64,000 bases of DNA, taken from the NCBI RefSeq assembly GCF_001984055.1, contig NZ_LYVO01000004.1:99830-163829 (forward strand), written 5' to 3'. This DNA is from Variovorax sp. KK3. GTDB taxonomy: Bacteria > Pseudomonadota > Gammaproteobacteria > Burkholderiales > Burkholderiaceae_C. This document shows positions 1 to 9,203 of this stretch, in pieces. Numbering within the stretch: position 1 is the first letter of the stretch; every line of letters begins with the position of its first letter. Both the position numbers and the translations under genes were made by a program. The notes beneath the pieces are model-generated. The model made no database searches. It worked only from the letters and a program-made list of their open reading frames with translations, and was not told the origin of the DNA.

Positions 1-449
1 TGCTCACGGCCCGCGACCAGGTCACCGACCGCATCCGCGGCCTCGATGCCGGCGCCGACGACTACCTGATCAAGCCCTACGACCCGGCCGAGTTGCTCGC
101 GCGCCTGCGCGCCGTGGAGCGCCGCCGCAGCAGTGCGAGCACGCCGGTGCTGCAGTTCGGCGGGCTCGAGATCGACCTGTCACGCGACATGGTGCGCAAG
201 GACGGCCTGCCGGTCACGCTCACGCAGAAGGAATGGGCGTTGCTGCGCGTGATGGCCACGCGGCCCGAACGCATCCACACGCGCGACAACCTGGCCGACG
301 CGCTCTACGGCTTCGGCGACGAGGCCGACAGCAACACGCTCGAAGTGTTCATCAGCCGCCTGCGCCGCAAGCTCGGACGCAATCACATCCAGACCCTGCG
401 CGGCCTGGGCTACCGGCTGTCGTTCTCTGCCGAGGACGAGGACGAATGA
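1..449 (+). CDS. OmpR/PhoB-family response regulator, C-terminal part (5' end outside window)
   Basis: This is the cytoplasmic DNA-binding response regulator of a two-component system; only about 149 C-terminal residues lie in the window, read from base 3. The end of the receiver domain is visible (LTARDQ, then GADDYLIKPYD with the conserved switch lysine), followed by a winged-helix output domain with the family hallmarks LTQKEWALL, a VFISRLRRKLG recognition helix and the terminal GLGYRL hairpin. The phospho-accepting aspartate lies upstream of the window. The stop overlaps the start of the sensor kinase gene (ATGA), so the pair is translationally coupled. The domain arrangement resembles QseB/TctD-type regulators, but the stimulus cannot be read from this fragment. 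Confidence 0.93.
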   Translation, partial: LTARDQVTDRIRGLDAGADDYLIKPYDPAELLARLRAVERRRSSASTPVLQFGGLEIDLSRDMVRKDGLPVTLTQKEWALLRVMATRPERIHTRDNLADALYGFGDEADSNTLEVFISRLRRKLGRNHIQTLRGLGYRLSFSAEDEDE

Positions 450-1837
450 AACTCGGCTTTCTGGCGCAGGGACGGGCCGAGTCCGAAGCCCGCGAATCGC
501 TGGCCGGGCGGCTCACGCGCACGCTGATCGTTTGGGTCGGCGGTGTCTGGCTGCTGTGCGTGCTCGGCGTCGCCTGGTACGTGGACCGCGAGATCAACCA
601 CAACTTCGACAACGAACTCGCGGAGGTCGCGCACCGCATGTTCGACACCGCCGTGCACGAGCTCGGCACGTTGCGCGCCGAGCGCGAGCGGCGGGGCGAG
701 CCCGCCGACCCGAACCAGCCGCTGATCGCGCCGCCGCAGCTCTTTCCCACCGACGCGGTGCTTTACCAGGTCGTCGACCTGCACGAGCGCGTGCTGCTGC
801 GCTCGTCCGAGGCGCCCGTCAATGCCTTCGACGTGCCGCTGGCGCCGGGCTTCGCGGACTCCGCGGCCTGGCGCATCTTCACCGTGCGCCACCCGACGCT
901 GCAGATGTTCATCCAGGTGGCCGACCCGCTGGACGAGCGGCGCGCCGCCCTCAATCGCACGCTGCTGGGGCTGATCATTCCGCTGATTGCGGTGCTGCCG
1001 CTGCTCGCGCTGGTGCTGCGCAAGGTGGCGCGCACCGAGTTGCGCGGCCTGCAGTCGCTGGCCGGGGAGATCGCGCTGCGCAGTGGCGCGGACCTGCGCG
1101 CCATTCCGCTGGTCGGCCTGCCGCGCGAGCTGCATTCGGTGGGTGAAGACGTCAACCGGCTCTTGCAGCGGCTGTCGCACGCCCTCGACGTCGAGCGGGC
1201 GCTGGCGGCGAACGCGGCCCACGAGCTGCGCTCCCCGCTCGCTGCCGCGCGGCTGCGCCTGCAGACCGCGCTGGAGCACGATTTGCGCCGCAACGACGTC
1301 GAAGCCGCGCTCGACGCATTGCAGACACTGGGCCACCGCGCCGAGAAGCTGCTGCAACTGTCGCGCGCCGAGTCCGGTGCGTCGCTGGCGCGCAGCCGGG
1401 TCAACCTGGTGCAATTGGCGGGCACGGTGGCCGAAGAGTTCTGGAAAGGCGCGAGCGCCAACGAACGCCTGTCGCTGAAGCTGCCCGACAGCGATTCGCC
1501 CGTGACGGTGCTCGGCGACGTCGATGCCCTGGCCATCGCGCTGCGCAACCTGGTGGAAAACGCCTTGCGCTACGGCCGCGGCCGCGTGGTCGTCGAAGTG
1601 ATGCCGCCGGGCACGCTGGCCGTGCGCGACGCGGGGCCCGGTGTCGGTGCCGAACAGCTGCACACGCTGCAGCAACGCCACGTGCGCCACAGCTCCGACC
1701 GTGCAGGCTACGGGCTCGGGCTCTCGATCGTGAACACCATCGTCGAGAAGCACGGCGCGCGGCTCGAGCTGTATTCGCCGCCGCCGGGCGCGGCCACCGG
1801 CTTCGAGGCGCGGATCGTGTTGAACGTCAGCGCGTAG
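446..1837 (+). CDS. Two-component sensor histidine kinase (QseC/TctE-like)
   Basis: A 463-residue inner-membrane sensor kinase that should phosphorylate the response regulator whose gene it overlaps by four bases. Two membrane segments (about 26-46 and 172-191) bracket a periplasmic domain of about 125 residues. A short HAMP-like linker follows, then the H-box NAAHELRSPLA with phospho-acceptor His259, the N-box NLVENALRYG, and the ATP-lid motifs VRDAGPGVG and GYGLGLSIV. The start at 446 is favoured over an in-frame ATG at 233, because that one lies inside the regulator gene and only 446 gives the coupled ATGA junction and a normal kinase N-terminus. The ligand is unknown. Confidence 0.93.
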   Translation: MKLGFLAQGRAESEARESLAGRLTRTLIVWVGGVWLLCVLGVAWYVDREINHNFDNELAEVAHRMFDTAVHELGTLRAERERRGEPADPNQPLIAPPQLFPTDAVLYQVVDLHERVLLRSSEAPVNAFDVPLAPGFADSAAWRIFTVRHPTLQMFIQVADPLDERRAALNRTLLGLIIPLIAVLPLLALVLRKVARTELRGLQSLAGEIALRSGADLRAIPLVGLPRELHSVGEDVNRLLQRLSHALDVERALAANAAHELRSPLAAARLRLQTALEHDLRRNDVEAALDALQTLGHRAEKLLQLSRAESGASLARSRVNLVQLAGTVAEEFWKGASANERLSLKLPDSDSPVTVLGDVDALAIALRNLVENALRYGRGRVVVEVMPPGTLAVRDAGPGVGAEQLHTLQQRHVRHSSDRAGYGLGLSIVNTIVEKHGARLELYSPPPGAATGFEARIVLNVSA

Positions 1838-1852
1838 CCGGGGCGCCTCGCC

Positions 1853-2764
1853 TCATCGATGCGCCTTGATCGATGCCAGGATGCCCAGCACGAAGAGCAG
1901 CGCGGCCGCCCATTCGCTGGCGTGCGGAAAGCGTCCGTCCCACAGAAAAGAGTAGAGCAAGGCGAACAGGGTTTCGCTCACGATGAGCTGACCGCAGAGG
2001 CTGGCCGACAGGCGCTGGCTGGCGATGCTCCACAACACCGTGGCCAGCCATGACGAGCCGAGCCCACCCGCCAGCGCCAGCAGGACGAACAGGCCTCCAT
2101 CGGGCTGCGCCCGCAGGGTGGCGACATCCGATCCCGCCACCAGCCACAGTGCGAGGGCCCCGAGGCCGGTCGCGATGCCCAGCCAGTTGGTCCAGTCCGC
2201 CGCATGCACGTCAGGATGCCGCTTCAGCCACGACGCATTGAGCAGGCCGAACGCGGTCCAGCTCACCATCGCGACCACGGCCAGCATCAGCCCCCAGCCG
2301 AAATGCGCACCTGACCCGGCGCCGATGCCGCCCTGTGGCCAGGCGGCCCAGACCATCACCCCGATGCCGGCGGCCGTGAGCGCCAGGCCCGGCAGCAGTG
2401 CGCCGAGCCGCAGCCCCGCGGGCCGGCCCAGCAGCATCATCCAGACTGGAATGGTGCCGATGATCAGGCTCGGCACCTCGGTGCCCGCCTCGACGATCGC
2501 GAAGGCCAGCAGCAGGTAGTAGCCGCTGAAGCCCAGGCCGCTGAGGCCCAGCACCGTGAGCGCCTGCCGCGCGCTCGGCCAGCGCTGCCCGGGCGGCCGC
2601 CAGAAGATGGCCAGGCCCGACACCGCGCCGAAGACGACGAAGCGCGCGGCCGTGATGTCGACCATGCCGAAGTGGCCCACCATGCGCGGTGCCACGAACA
2701 CCAGGCCCCACAAGGCGCCCGCAGCCAAGCCGGCCGCGAGGCCGACAACTATGCCGGGTGCCAT
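1853..2764 (-). CDS. EamA/DMT-family membrane transporter
   Basis: A 303-residue hydrophobic protein with about ten predicted membrane helices in two halves, as in EamA (drug/metabolite transporter) proteins. It begins with a Gly/Ala-rich helix and GALWGLVFVAPR, a typical EamA N-terminus. Many members export amino acids or other small metabolites; the substrate here is unknown. Its ATG shares one base with the stop codon of the upstream SDR gene (TGATG), so the two are co-transcribed and coupled. A much longer reading in the same frame, up to 3046, only runs back through the SDR gene and is not used. Confidence 0.85.
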   Translation of the reverse strand: MAPGIVVGLAAGLAAGALWGLVFVAPRMVGHFGMVDITAARFVVFGAVSGLAIFWRPPGQRWPSARQALTVLGLSGLGFSGYYLLLAFAIVEAGTEVPSLIIGTIPVWMMLLGRPAGLRLGALLPGLALTAAGIGVMVWAAWPQGGIGAGSGAHFGWGLMLAVVAMVSWTAFGLLNASWLKRHPDVHAADWTNWLGIATGLGALALWLVAGSDVATLRAQPDGGLFVLLALAGGLGSSWLATVLWSIASQRLSASLCGQLIVSETLFALLYSFLWDGRFPHASEWAAALLFVLGILASIKAHR

Positions 2765-3546
2765 CAGAGCGCGTATCCGTCGTCGGCCGCGATCACGGCG
2801 CCGTTGACGAAGTGGCTCTGGCGGCTGGCCAGCAGCACGATCAAACCGTCCAGGTCTTCCGGCTTGCCCAGGCGCTTGCGCGGCAGGCCCGCGACCAGCT
2901 TCTGCCCGTCTTCCGAGCTCCAGTGCTCTTCGTTGATGTCGGTCGTGATGTAGCCGGGGCACAGCGCGTTGACGTTGATGCCGTAGCGGCCCCATTCGAG
3001 CGCCATGGCCTTGGTCATCTGCACCACTGCGGCCTTGCTCATGCAATAGACGCCGATCTTGGGCAGCACCTTGAGCGCCGCCGCCGAGGCGATGTTGACG
3101 ATGCGCCCGCCGACGTAGGTGCCCGGTGCCGAGCCGCGCGCGCGCGCCAGCATGCGCTTGCCGACTTCCTGCGCGACGAAGAATGCGCTCTTGACGTTGG
3201 CGTCGAAGATGAAGTCGTAGTCGTCGGGCTTGACGTCTTCCAGGCGCTGCGTGGTGCTCACGCCCGCATGGTTGACCAGCACGTCGATCGGCCCGACCTC
3301 GGTCTCGGCACGCGCCACCGCGGCCTTGATGCTGTCGATGTTGCGTGCGTCGAGTTCGACCACGTGGGCGTCACCGCCCTCGCCTTCGATGCGTGCGCGC
3401 AGTTCCTTGAGGCGGTCGGTGTGGCGGCTGGCCAGCACCACGGCGGCGCCCGCGCGGGCCAGTGTTTTGGCGAACTGCGCGCCGAGCCCGCTCGACGCAC
3501 CCGTGACGAAGGCCACGCGGCCCGAAAGATCGATGCTGTATGACAT
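2764..3546 (-). CDS. SDR-family NAD(P)-dependent oxidoreductase
   Basis: A 260-residue classical short-chain dehydrogenase/reductase. Visible motifs are the cofactor site TGASSGLG (residues 15-22), NHAG (92-95, a variant of NNAG), Ser154 in NIASAAA, and the catalytic YCMSK (Tyr167/Lys171); PGYITT lies in the substrate loop region. Closest in feel to FabG-like or 3-hydroxyacyl-CoA dehydrogenases of this length; the true substrate is not evident. It is first in a two-gene minus-strand operon with the EamA transporter and is divergent from the ETF dehydrogenase gene across a 145-bp spacer that must hold both promoters. Confidence 0.9.
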   Translation of the reverse strand: MSYSIDLSGRVAFVTGASSGLGAQFAKTLARAGAAVVLASRHTDRLKELRARIEGEGGDAHVVELDARNIDSIKAAVARAETEVGPIDVLVNHAGVSTTQRLEDVKPDDYDFIFDANVKSAFFVAQEVGKRMLARARGSAPGTYVGGRIVNIASAAALKVLPKIGVYCMSKAAVVQMTKAMALEWGRYGINVNALCPGYITTDINEEHWSSEDGQKLVAGLPRKRLGKPEDLDGLIVLLASRQSHFVNGAVIAADDGYAL

Positions 3547-3691
3547 GGAAACCGTCCCTGTTGGCTTGGATAAGCGACATTCCGAACAGGCATAAGGCGC
3601 CGCATAAAATGGCCCGGCCCTGTGGACTGGCCCTTGCCCGGCACGAAGGCGGCGCCTCGCCCTCCCAAAATCATTATCGACGAGACCCCAG

Positions 3692-5386
3692 ATGACTCAC
3701 GACGAAATCCTCGCCCAGTACGGCCCCCGCGAAGCCATGGAATACGACGTGGTCGTGGTCGGTGCGGGCCCCGGCGGCCTGGCCACCGCCATCCACCTCA
3801 AACAGCTGGCCGCCTCGCACGGCAAGGACATCTCGGTGGTGGTGCTCGAGAAGGGCTCGGAGCCCGGCGCGCACATCCTGTCGGGCGCGATCATGGACCC
3901 GCGCGCGCTCTACGAGCTGCTGCCCGACTGGGAAGAGCAAGGCGCCCCGCTCAACCAGCCGGTGACGCAAGACACCTTCCTGATGCTCAGCGAAACCGGC
4001 GCCTACCGCACGCCCAATTTCATGCTGCCCGGCAACTTCCACAACGAGGGCAACTACATCGTCAGCCTCGGCAACGTGGTCAAGTGGCTGGCCCAGCAGG
4101 CCGAGGCCCTGGGCGTCGAGATCTTTGCCGGCTTCCCCGCGGCCGAGGTGCTCTATACCGACGACGGCAAGGTGCGCGGCGTCGCCACCGGCAACATGGG
4201 CATCGGCAAGGACGGCGAGCCCACCGACAGCTTCCAGCTCGGCATGGAGCTGCATGCCAAGTACACGATCTTCGCCGAGGGCGCGCGCGGCCACCTGGGG
4301 CGGCAGCTCATCGCCAAGTACAAGCTCGACGGCGGCAAGGACCCGCAGAGCTACGGCATCGGCATCAAGGAGCTGTGGGAAATCGACCCCGCCCGCCACG
4401 AGCCCGGCCTGGCCGTGCACACCGCCGGCTGGCCGCTGCCGGCAGACACCTACGGCGGTTCCTTCCTCTACCACGCCGAGAATAACCAGGTCATCGTCGG
4501 CTTCGTGGTCGGGCTGGACTACCAGAACCCGCACATGAGCCCCTTCGAGGAGTTCCAGCGCTTCAAGACGCACCCCAACATCCGCTGGTACTTCGAGGGA
4601 CAGGACAAGGGCCTGAAGCCGGCCAAGCGCATCTCGTACGGCGCCCGCGCCATCACGGCCGGCGGCCTGCTGTCGCTGCCCAAGACCGTGTTCCCCGGCG
4701 GCGCGCTGGTCGGCTGCGAGGCCGGCTACCTGAACGCGAGCCGCATCAAGGGCAGCCATGCCGCCATCAAGACCGGCATGCTCGCCGCCGAAGCCGCCTA
4801 CGACGCCGTGATGGCCGGCCGCCAGCACGACGAGTTGACGGCCTACCCGGCGGCCTTCGAAAAGAGCTGGCTGCACAAGGAACTCAACAAGGCCCGCAAC
4901 TTCAAGCAGTGGTTCAAGAAGGGCCTGACGGTCGGCACCGTGATGACCGGCATCGAGCAGCTGGTGCTGCGCGGCCGCATCCCATGGACCATCCACCGCG
5001 ACCAGCCCGACAACGAGCGCCTGAAGAAGGCCGCGGCCGCCAAGAAGATCGCCTACCCCAAGCCCGACGGCAAGCTCACCTTCGACCGTTTGTCCTCGGT
5101 GTTCATCAGCAACACCAACCACGAAGAGAACCAGCCCGCGCACCTGACGCTGAAGAATGCCGCGGTGCCCACGCAAATCAACCTGCCCGAGTACGCCGGC
5201 CCCGAAAGCCGCTACTGCCCGGCCGGCGTCTACGAATTCGTCGACGGCGAGGGCGGCAAGCCGCGCCTGCAGATCAACGCGCAGAACTGCGTGCACTGCA
5301 AGACCTGCGACATCAAAGATCCGACGCAGAACATCGTGTGGGTAACGCCCGAAGGGGGCGGTGGGCCGAACTACGTGGGGATGTAG
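3692..5386 (+). CDS. Electron transfer flavoprotein-ubiquinone oxidoreductase (ETF dehydrogenase)
   Basis: A 564-residue membrane-associated iron-sulfur flavoprotein that passes electrons from reduced ETF (fed by acyl-CoA and other dehydrogenases) to ubiquinone. The FAD-binding GAGPGG is at 24-29 after a beta strand DVVVVG. The body contains the GARAITAGG and FPGGALVGCEAGYLN stretches usual for the family. The C-terminus carries the ferredoxin-like [4Fe-4S] site with Cys509 (CPAG), Cys533, Cys536 and Cys539 (NCVHCKTCD). The length matches the family. No etfAB genes are in the window; the gene is monocistronic and closed by a strong hairpin terminator. Confidence 0.97.
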   Translation: MTHDEILAQYGPREAMEYDVVVVGAGPGGLATAIHLKQLAASHGKDISVVVLEKGSEPGAHILSGAIMDPRALYELLPDWEEQGAPLNQPVTQDTFLMLSETGAYRTPNFMLPGNFHNEGNYIVSLGNVVKWLAQQAEALGVEIFAGFPAAEVLYTDDGKVRGVATGNMGIGKDGEPTDSFQLGMELHAKYTIFAEGARGHLGRQLIAKYKLDGGKDPQSYGIGIKELWEIDPARHEPGLAVHTAGWPLPADTYGGSFLYHAENNQVIVGFVVGLDYQNPHMSPFEEFQRFKTHPNIRWYFEGQDKGLKPAKRISYGARAITAGGLLSLPKTVFPGGALVGCEAGYLNASRIKGSHAAIKTGMLAAEAAYDAVMAGRQHDELTAYPAAFEKSWLHKELNKARNFKQWFKKGLTVGTVMTGIEQLVLRGRIPWTIHRDQPDNERLKKAAAAKKIAYPKPDGKLTFDRLSSVFISNTNHEENQPAHLTLKNAAVPTQINLPEYAGPESRYCPAGVYEFVDGEGGKPRLQINAQNCVHCKTCDIKDPTQNIVWVTPEGGGGPNYVGM

Positions 5387-5408
5387 GCCCCTGTTCAAGA
5401 CACGAAAT

Positions 5409-5434
5409 AAAGGCGCCGGTCGGCGCCTTTTTTT
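5409..5434. terminator. Intrinsic terminator after ETF dehydrogenase, probably bidirectional
   Basis: A perfect inverted repeat, AAGGCGCC then CGGCGCCTT around a short loop, is followed by an uninterrupted T tract to 5434. The left flank is A-rich (AAATAA), so the hairpin could also stop transcription from the converging 5-oxoprolinase gene, whose stop codon begins at 5433. Confidence 0.9.
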
Positions 5435-8400
5435 ATGCCCGTCCCGACCCCCACCCCCCACCCCCAGGCGTCTCGATCACGAACACGTCGCCGCGACCCA
5501 TCTGCACTTGCCCGATGTGGCCGAGTTCCTGCACCGTACCGTCGGCGCGCTCCACCCGGTTGATGCCCACAGCACCCGCCTCGCCGCCCGCGCCGCCGAA
5601 GGCGCCGTGCAGGCGGCCGTTGCTGAGGATCGACGCAGTCATCGGCGCCAGGAAGCGGATGCGGCGCACGCCACCATCACCGCCGCGCCAGCGCCCTGCC
5701 CCGCCCGAGCTGGCGCGGATTCCGTAGCTTTCGAGCCGCACCGGGTAGCGGAACTCCAGCACCTCCGGGTCGGTGAGGCGTGAGTTGGTCATGTGGGTCT
5801 GCACGACGCTCGTGCCATCGAAGGCGGGGCCGGCGCCCGAGCCGCCGGCGATGGTCTCGTAGTACTGGTGATCGCCGTCGCCGAAAGTGAAGTTGTTCAT
5901 CGTGCACTGGCTCGCCGCCAGCACGCCCAGCGCGCCGTAGAGCGCATTGGTGACGCAGCTCGAGGTCTCGACGTTGCCCGCCACCACGGCAGCCGGCGCC
6001 ACGGGGTTGAGCATGCAGCCCTCGGGCACGATCACGCGGATCGGCTTCAGGCAGCCGGCGTTGAGCGGGATGTCGTCGTCCACCAGGGTGCGGAACACGT
6101 AGAGCACCGCGGCCATGGTGATGGCCTTGGGCGCGTTGAAGTTGTTGGGCAGTTGCGCGCTGGTGCCGGTGAAGTCGACCGTGGCACTGCGCGCGGCCGC
6201 ATCTACCTGCACGCGCACCCGGATCTGCGCGCCGTTGTCCAGCGGCAGCGTGTATTTGCCGTCCTTCAGCGCCGTGATGGCGCGGCGCACCGACTCCTCG
6301 GCGTTGTCCTGCACGTGGCCCATGTAGGCGGCCACGGTGTCGCGGCCGAACTGCGCCACCATGGCCTGCAGCTCCTGCACCCCCTTCTCGTTGGCAGCGA
6401 CCTGCGCGCGCAGGTCGGCCAGGTTCTGATCGCCGTTGCGCGACGGATGCGGGCCGCTGGCCAGCATCGCACGCAGTTCGGATTCGCGCAGCCGGCCCTG
6501 CTCGACCAGCTTGAAGTTGTCGAACAACACGCCTTCTTCGTCGATGGTCTTCGAAAAAGGCGGCACCGAGCCGGGCGTGATGCCACCCACGTCCGCGTGG
6601 TGACCGCGCGAGGCGACGTAGAACGAGGGCTTCGCATCGCTGGGCTGAAGGTACACCGGCGTGACGACCGTGATGTCCGGCAGGTGCGTGCCGCCGTGGT
6701 ACGGGTCGTTGAGCATGTAGACGTCGCCCGGCTTCATGCCCGGGTTGGCGTCGATCACGGTGCGGATCGATTCGCTCATCGAACCCAGGTGTACCGGCAT
6801 GTGCGGCGCATTCGCGATCAGGCTGCCCTGCACGTCGAACAGCGCGCAGGAAAAGTCCAGCCGCTCCTTGATGTTCACCGAGTAGGCGGTGTTCTGCAGC
6901 CGCAGGCCCATCTGCTCGGCGATGTTCATGAAGAGGTTGTTGAAGACCTCCAGCATCACCGGATCGGCGCTGGTGCCCACGGCCTGGGCCGTGACGCGGG
7001 GACGCACACGCTGCAGCACCAGGCCCGTCGGACGCACGCGCGCCTGCCAGCCGGGTTCGATCACGGTGGTGGCGTTGCGGCCGGCCACGATGGCCGGGCC
7101 GTCGATGGCGGCGCCGGGGCGCAGCGCGTCTTCGAGGAACAGCGCGGCATCGCGCCAGCCGGCCGCCTGCTCGTCGGCTTCGCAGTAGACACGCACGGCG
7201 GCATCGGGCGACGGCACGTGATGCGCCGAATCGCCTGTCGCGGCACCGACGACGGGACGCTCGCCGGACGCCGTGGCCTCCACCGTCACGGCTTCGACGA
7301 CCAGCGCACGATCGGGCATCAGGAAGGCGAAGCGGCGGCGGTACGCCGTTTCGAATTCGTCGCGCAGCGCCGCGATGGCTTCGTCCTGGCCTTGGGTCAT
7401 GGGCAAGACGCAAGGCAGCGCGGTGTCGGTGCCTTCGTAGCGAAGCTGCACGCGCTGCACGGTGGCGATGCCGTCGCTGGGCGCTCCCTGCGCGTGAAGC
7501 TCGGTCACGGCTTCGTCCGCCAGCGCGCGGGCGGTGCTGCGCGCAGCGACGAGGCCCTCGGCATCGAGCCTGCGCTCGATCGCCCTTTCACGCATGGCCA
7601 GCTGATCCGCCAACCCCATGCCGAAGGCCGACAACACGCCTGCGAAAGGATGCAGGTACACGGTCTGCATGCCCAGCGCGTCGGCCACCAGGCAGGCGTG
7701 CTGCCCGCCCGCGCCGCCGAAGCACTGCAGCGTGTACTGCGTGACGTCGTAGCCGCGCGCCACCGAGATGCGCTTCACCGCGTTCGCCATGCTGGCGACG
7801 GCGATGCGCAACGCACCGCCGGCGACCTCTTCCGCGCTCACGCTGCGGCCGGTCGCCTGGCCCATGCGCCGTGCCATGTCCTCGAAGCCGCGGCGCGCGG
7901 CTTGCAGGTCCAGCGGCTGGTCGGCCGCGGGGCCGAACACCTTCGGAAAGTGATCCGGCTGGATCTTGCCCAGCAGCACATTGGCATCCGTGGTCGTCAG
8001 CGGCCCGCCGCGGCGGTAGCTGGCCGGCCCCGGGTTGGCGCCAGCCGACTCCGGCCCGACTCGCAGCCGCGCACCGTCGAAGGCGATCACCGAGCCGCCG
8101 CCGGCGGCCACCGTGTGGATGCTCATCATCGGCGCGCGCATGCGCACGCCGGCCACGTGTGTCTCGAAGGAGCGTTCGAACTCGCCGGCGTAGTGCGACA
8201 CGTCGGTCGAGGTACCTCCCATGTCGAAGCCGATGACCTTCGGATGGCCGGCTTCCACCGCCGTGCGCACCATGCCGACGATGCCACCGGCCGGGCCGGA
8301 GAGGATCGCGTCCTTGCCCTGGAAGCGCTGCGCCTGCGTGAGGCCGCCCGAACTCTGCATGAAGAACAAGGGAACGCCGGGCATCTGCTGCGAGACCTGG

Positions 8401-9095
8401 TCCACGTAGCGGCGCAGGATGGGGCTCAGGTAGGCATCGACCACCGTCGTGTCGCCGCGCGGCACCAGCTTCATCAGCGGGCTCGTCTTGTGCGACACCG
8501 ACACCTGCGTGAAGCCGACTTCGCGCGCCAGGCGCTCGGCGGCGAGTTCGTGCGCCGGATGCCGCCAGCCGTGCATGAAGACGATGGCGCAGGCACGCAG
8601 GCCGGCATCGAAGGCTTGCTGCAAGCCGTCGCGCAGCGCCGATGCTTCGAGCGGACGGACCAGGCTGCCGTCGGCATCCACACGCTCGTCGGCTTCGATC
8701 ACGCGCTCGTACAGCAATTCGGGCAGCACGATGCGGCGATCGAAGAGCCGCGGCCGGGCCTGCGTGGCAATGCGCAGCGCATCGCGGAAGCCGCCCGTGG
8801 TGATCAGCACCGTGCGCTCGCCCTTGCGCTCCAGCAGCGCGTTGGTGGCGACCGTGGTGCCCATCTTCACGCACTCGACGCGCTCGGCCGTGATCAGCTC
8901 GCCGGCGCCCAGGCCCAGCAGGCGCCGGATGCCTTCGACCGCAGCGTCGCGGTATTGCTCGGGGTTCTCGGACAGCAGCTTGAGGGTGTGCAGGCCGCCT
9001 TCGGGGTCGCGGCCGACCAGGTCCGTGAACGTGCCGCCGCGATCGATCCAGAACTGCCAGCGTGAGAGAGGGTTCGAAACGGTATGGGGATTCAT
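5433..9095 (-). CDS. 5-oxoprolinase-type ATP-dependent hydrolase (fused hydantoinase A/B subunits)
   Basis: A 1220-residue cytoplasmic enzyme of the oxoprolinase/hydantoinase family, expected to open 5-oxoproline (pyroglutamate) to glutamate with ATP. The N-terminal HyuA-like half starts with the phosphate-binding [11 protein letters not shown] (about residues 18-28) and has the second nucleotide motif [11 protein letters not shown]. The C-terminal HyuB-like half starts near [20 protein letters not shown] and contains [15 protein letters not shown] and [13 protein letters not shown]. The single-chain length matches eukaryotic-type OPLAH rather than split HyuA/HyuB. The start at 9095 removes 36 upstream residues encoded by a dispersed repeat. 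No clear Shine-Dalgarno is visible, so a start at 9122 is possible. It is last in an operon with an MFS importer and a DUF1445 protein; other lactam substrates cannot be excluded. Confidence 0.9.
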   Translation of the reverse strand: MNPHTVSNPLSRWQFWIDRGGTFTDLVGRDPEGGLHTLKLLSENPEQYRDAAVEGIRRLLGLGAGELITAERVECVKMGTTVATNALLERKGERTVLITTGGFRDALRIATQARPRLFDRRIVLPELLYERVIEADERVDADGSLVRPLEASALRDGLQQAFDAGLRACAIVFMHGWRHPAHELAAERLAREVGFTQVSVSHKTSPLMKLVPRGDTTVVDAYLSPILRRYVDQVSQQMPGVPLFFMQSSGGLTQAQRFQGKDAILSGPAGGIVGMVRTAVEAGHPKVIGFDMGGTSTDVSHYAGEFERSFETHVAGVRMRAPMMSIHTVAAGGGSVIAFDGARLRVGPESAGANPGPASYRRGGPLTTTDANVLLGKIQPDHFPKVFGPAADQPLDLQAARRGFEDMARRMGQATGRSVSAEEVAGGALRIAVASMANAVKRISVARGYDVTQYTLQCFGGAGGQHACLVADALGMQTVYLHPFAGVLSAFGMGLADQLAMRERAIERRLDAEGLVAARSTARALADEAVTELHAQGAPSDGIATVQRVQLRYEGTDTALPCVLPMTQGQDEAIAALRDEFETAYRRRFAFLMPDRALVVEAVTVEATASGERPVVGAATGDSAHHVPSPDAAVRVYCEADEQAAGWRDAALFLEDALRPGAAIDGPAIVAGRNATTVIEPGWQARVRPTGLVLQRVRPRVTAQAVGTSADPVMLEVFNNLFMNIAEQMGLRLQNTAYSVNIKERLDFSCALFDVQGSLIANAPHMPVHLGSMSESIRTVIDANPGMKPGDVYMLNDPYHGGTHLPDITVVTPVYLQPSDAKPSFYVASRGHHADVGGITPGSVPPFSKTIDEEGVLFDNFKLVEQGRLRESELRAMLASGPHPSRNGDQNLADLRAQVAANEKGVQELQAMVAQFGRDTVAAYMGHVQDNAEESVRRAITALKDGKYTLPLDNGAQIRVRVQVDAAARSATVDFTGTSAQLPNNFNAPKAITMAAVLYVFRTLVDDDIPLNAGCLKPIRVIVPEGCMLNPVAPAAVVAGNVETSSCVTNALYGALGVLAASQCTMNNFTFGDGDHQYYETIAGGSGAGPAFDGTSVVQTHMTNSRLTDPEVLEFRYPVRLESYGIRASSGGAGRWRGGDGGVRRIRFLAPMTASILSNGRLHGAFGGAGGEAGAVGINRVERADGTVQELGHIGQVQMGRGDVFVIETPGGGGWGSGRA

Positions 9096-9130
9096 GGGAA
9101 AGTCCGAGAAGTTTTCGGGCATGGTCGGGG

Positions 9131-9198
9131 GACACCGCGGAACCGGCTTTGCCGGGCCGCTGGTGTCGCGGACCACACGAAGTGGGGGAGCCTGGGGG
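9131..9198 (-). repeat. Dispersed intergenic hairpin repeat, copy 1 (short form)
   Basis: A 37-bp palindromic core (9131-9167; arms GACACC...GGTGTC, GCGG...CCGC and CCGGC...GCCGG around TTT) is followed by a conserved tail ending in CCTGGGGG. The same core and tail recur at 42306-42392, where a 19-bp GC-rich insert separates them. Both copies lie a few bases after a minus-strand stop codon and before a co-directional gene. Such a stem could act in mRNA processing or partial termination, or be a mobile REP-like unit. Confidence 0.85.
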
Positions 9199-9203
9199 AG
9201 CAA

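Noticed and set aside
3674..5461. A 595-residue minus-strand reading frame opposite the ETF dehydrogenase
   Set aside because: Antisense shadow; it also runs through the intrinsic terminator at 5409-5434.
5793..9065. A 1090-residue plus-strand reading frame opposite the 5-oxoprolinase gene
   Set aside because: It is the antisense shadow of a well-supported gene; the His/Arg/Ala-rich composition with no domain is typical of high-GC frame mirrors.
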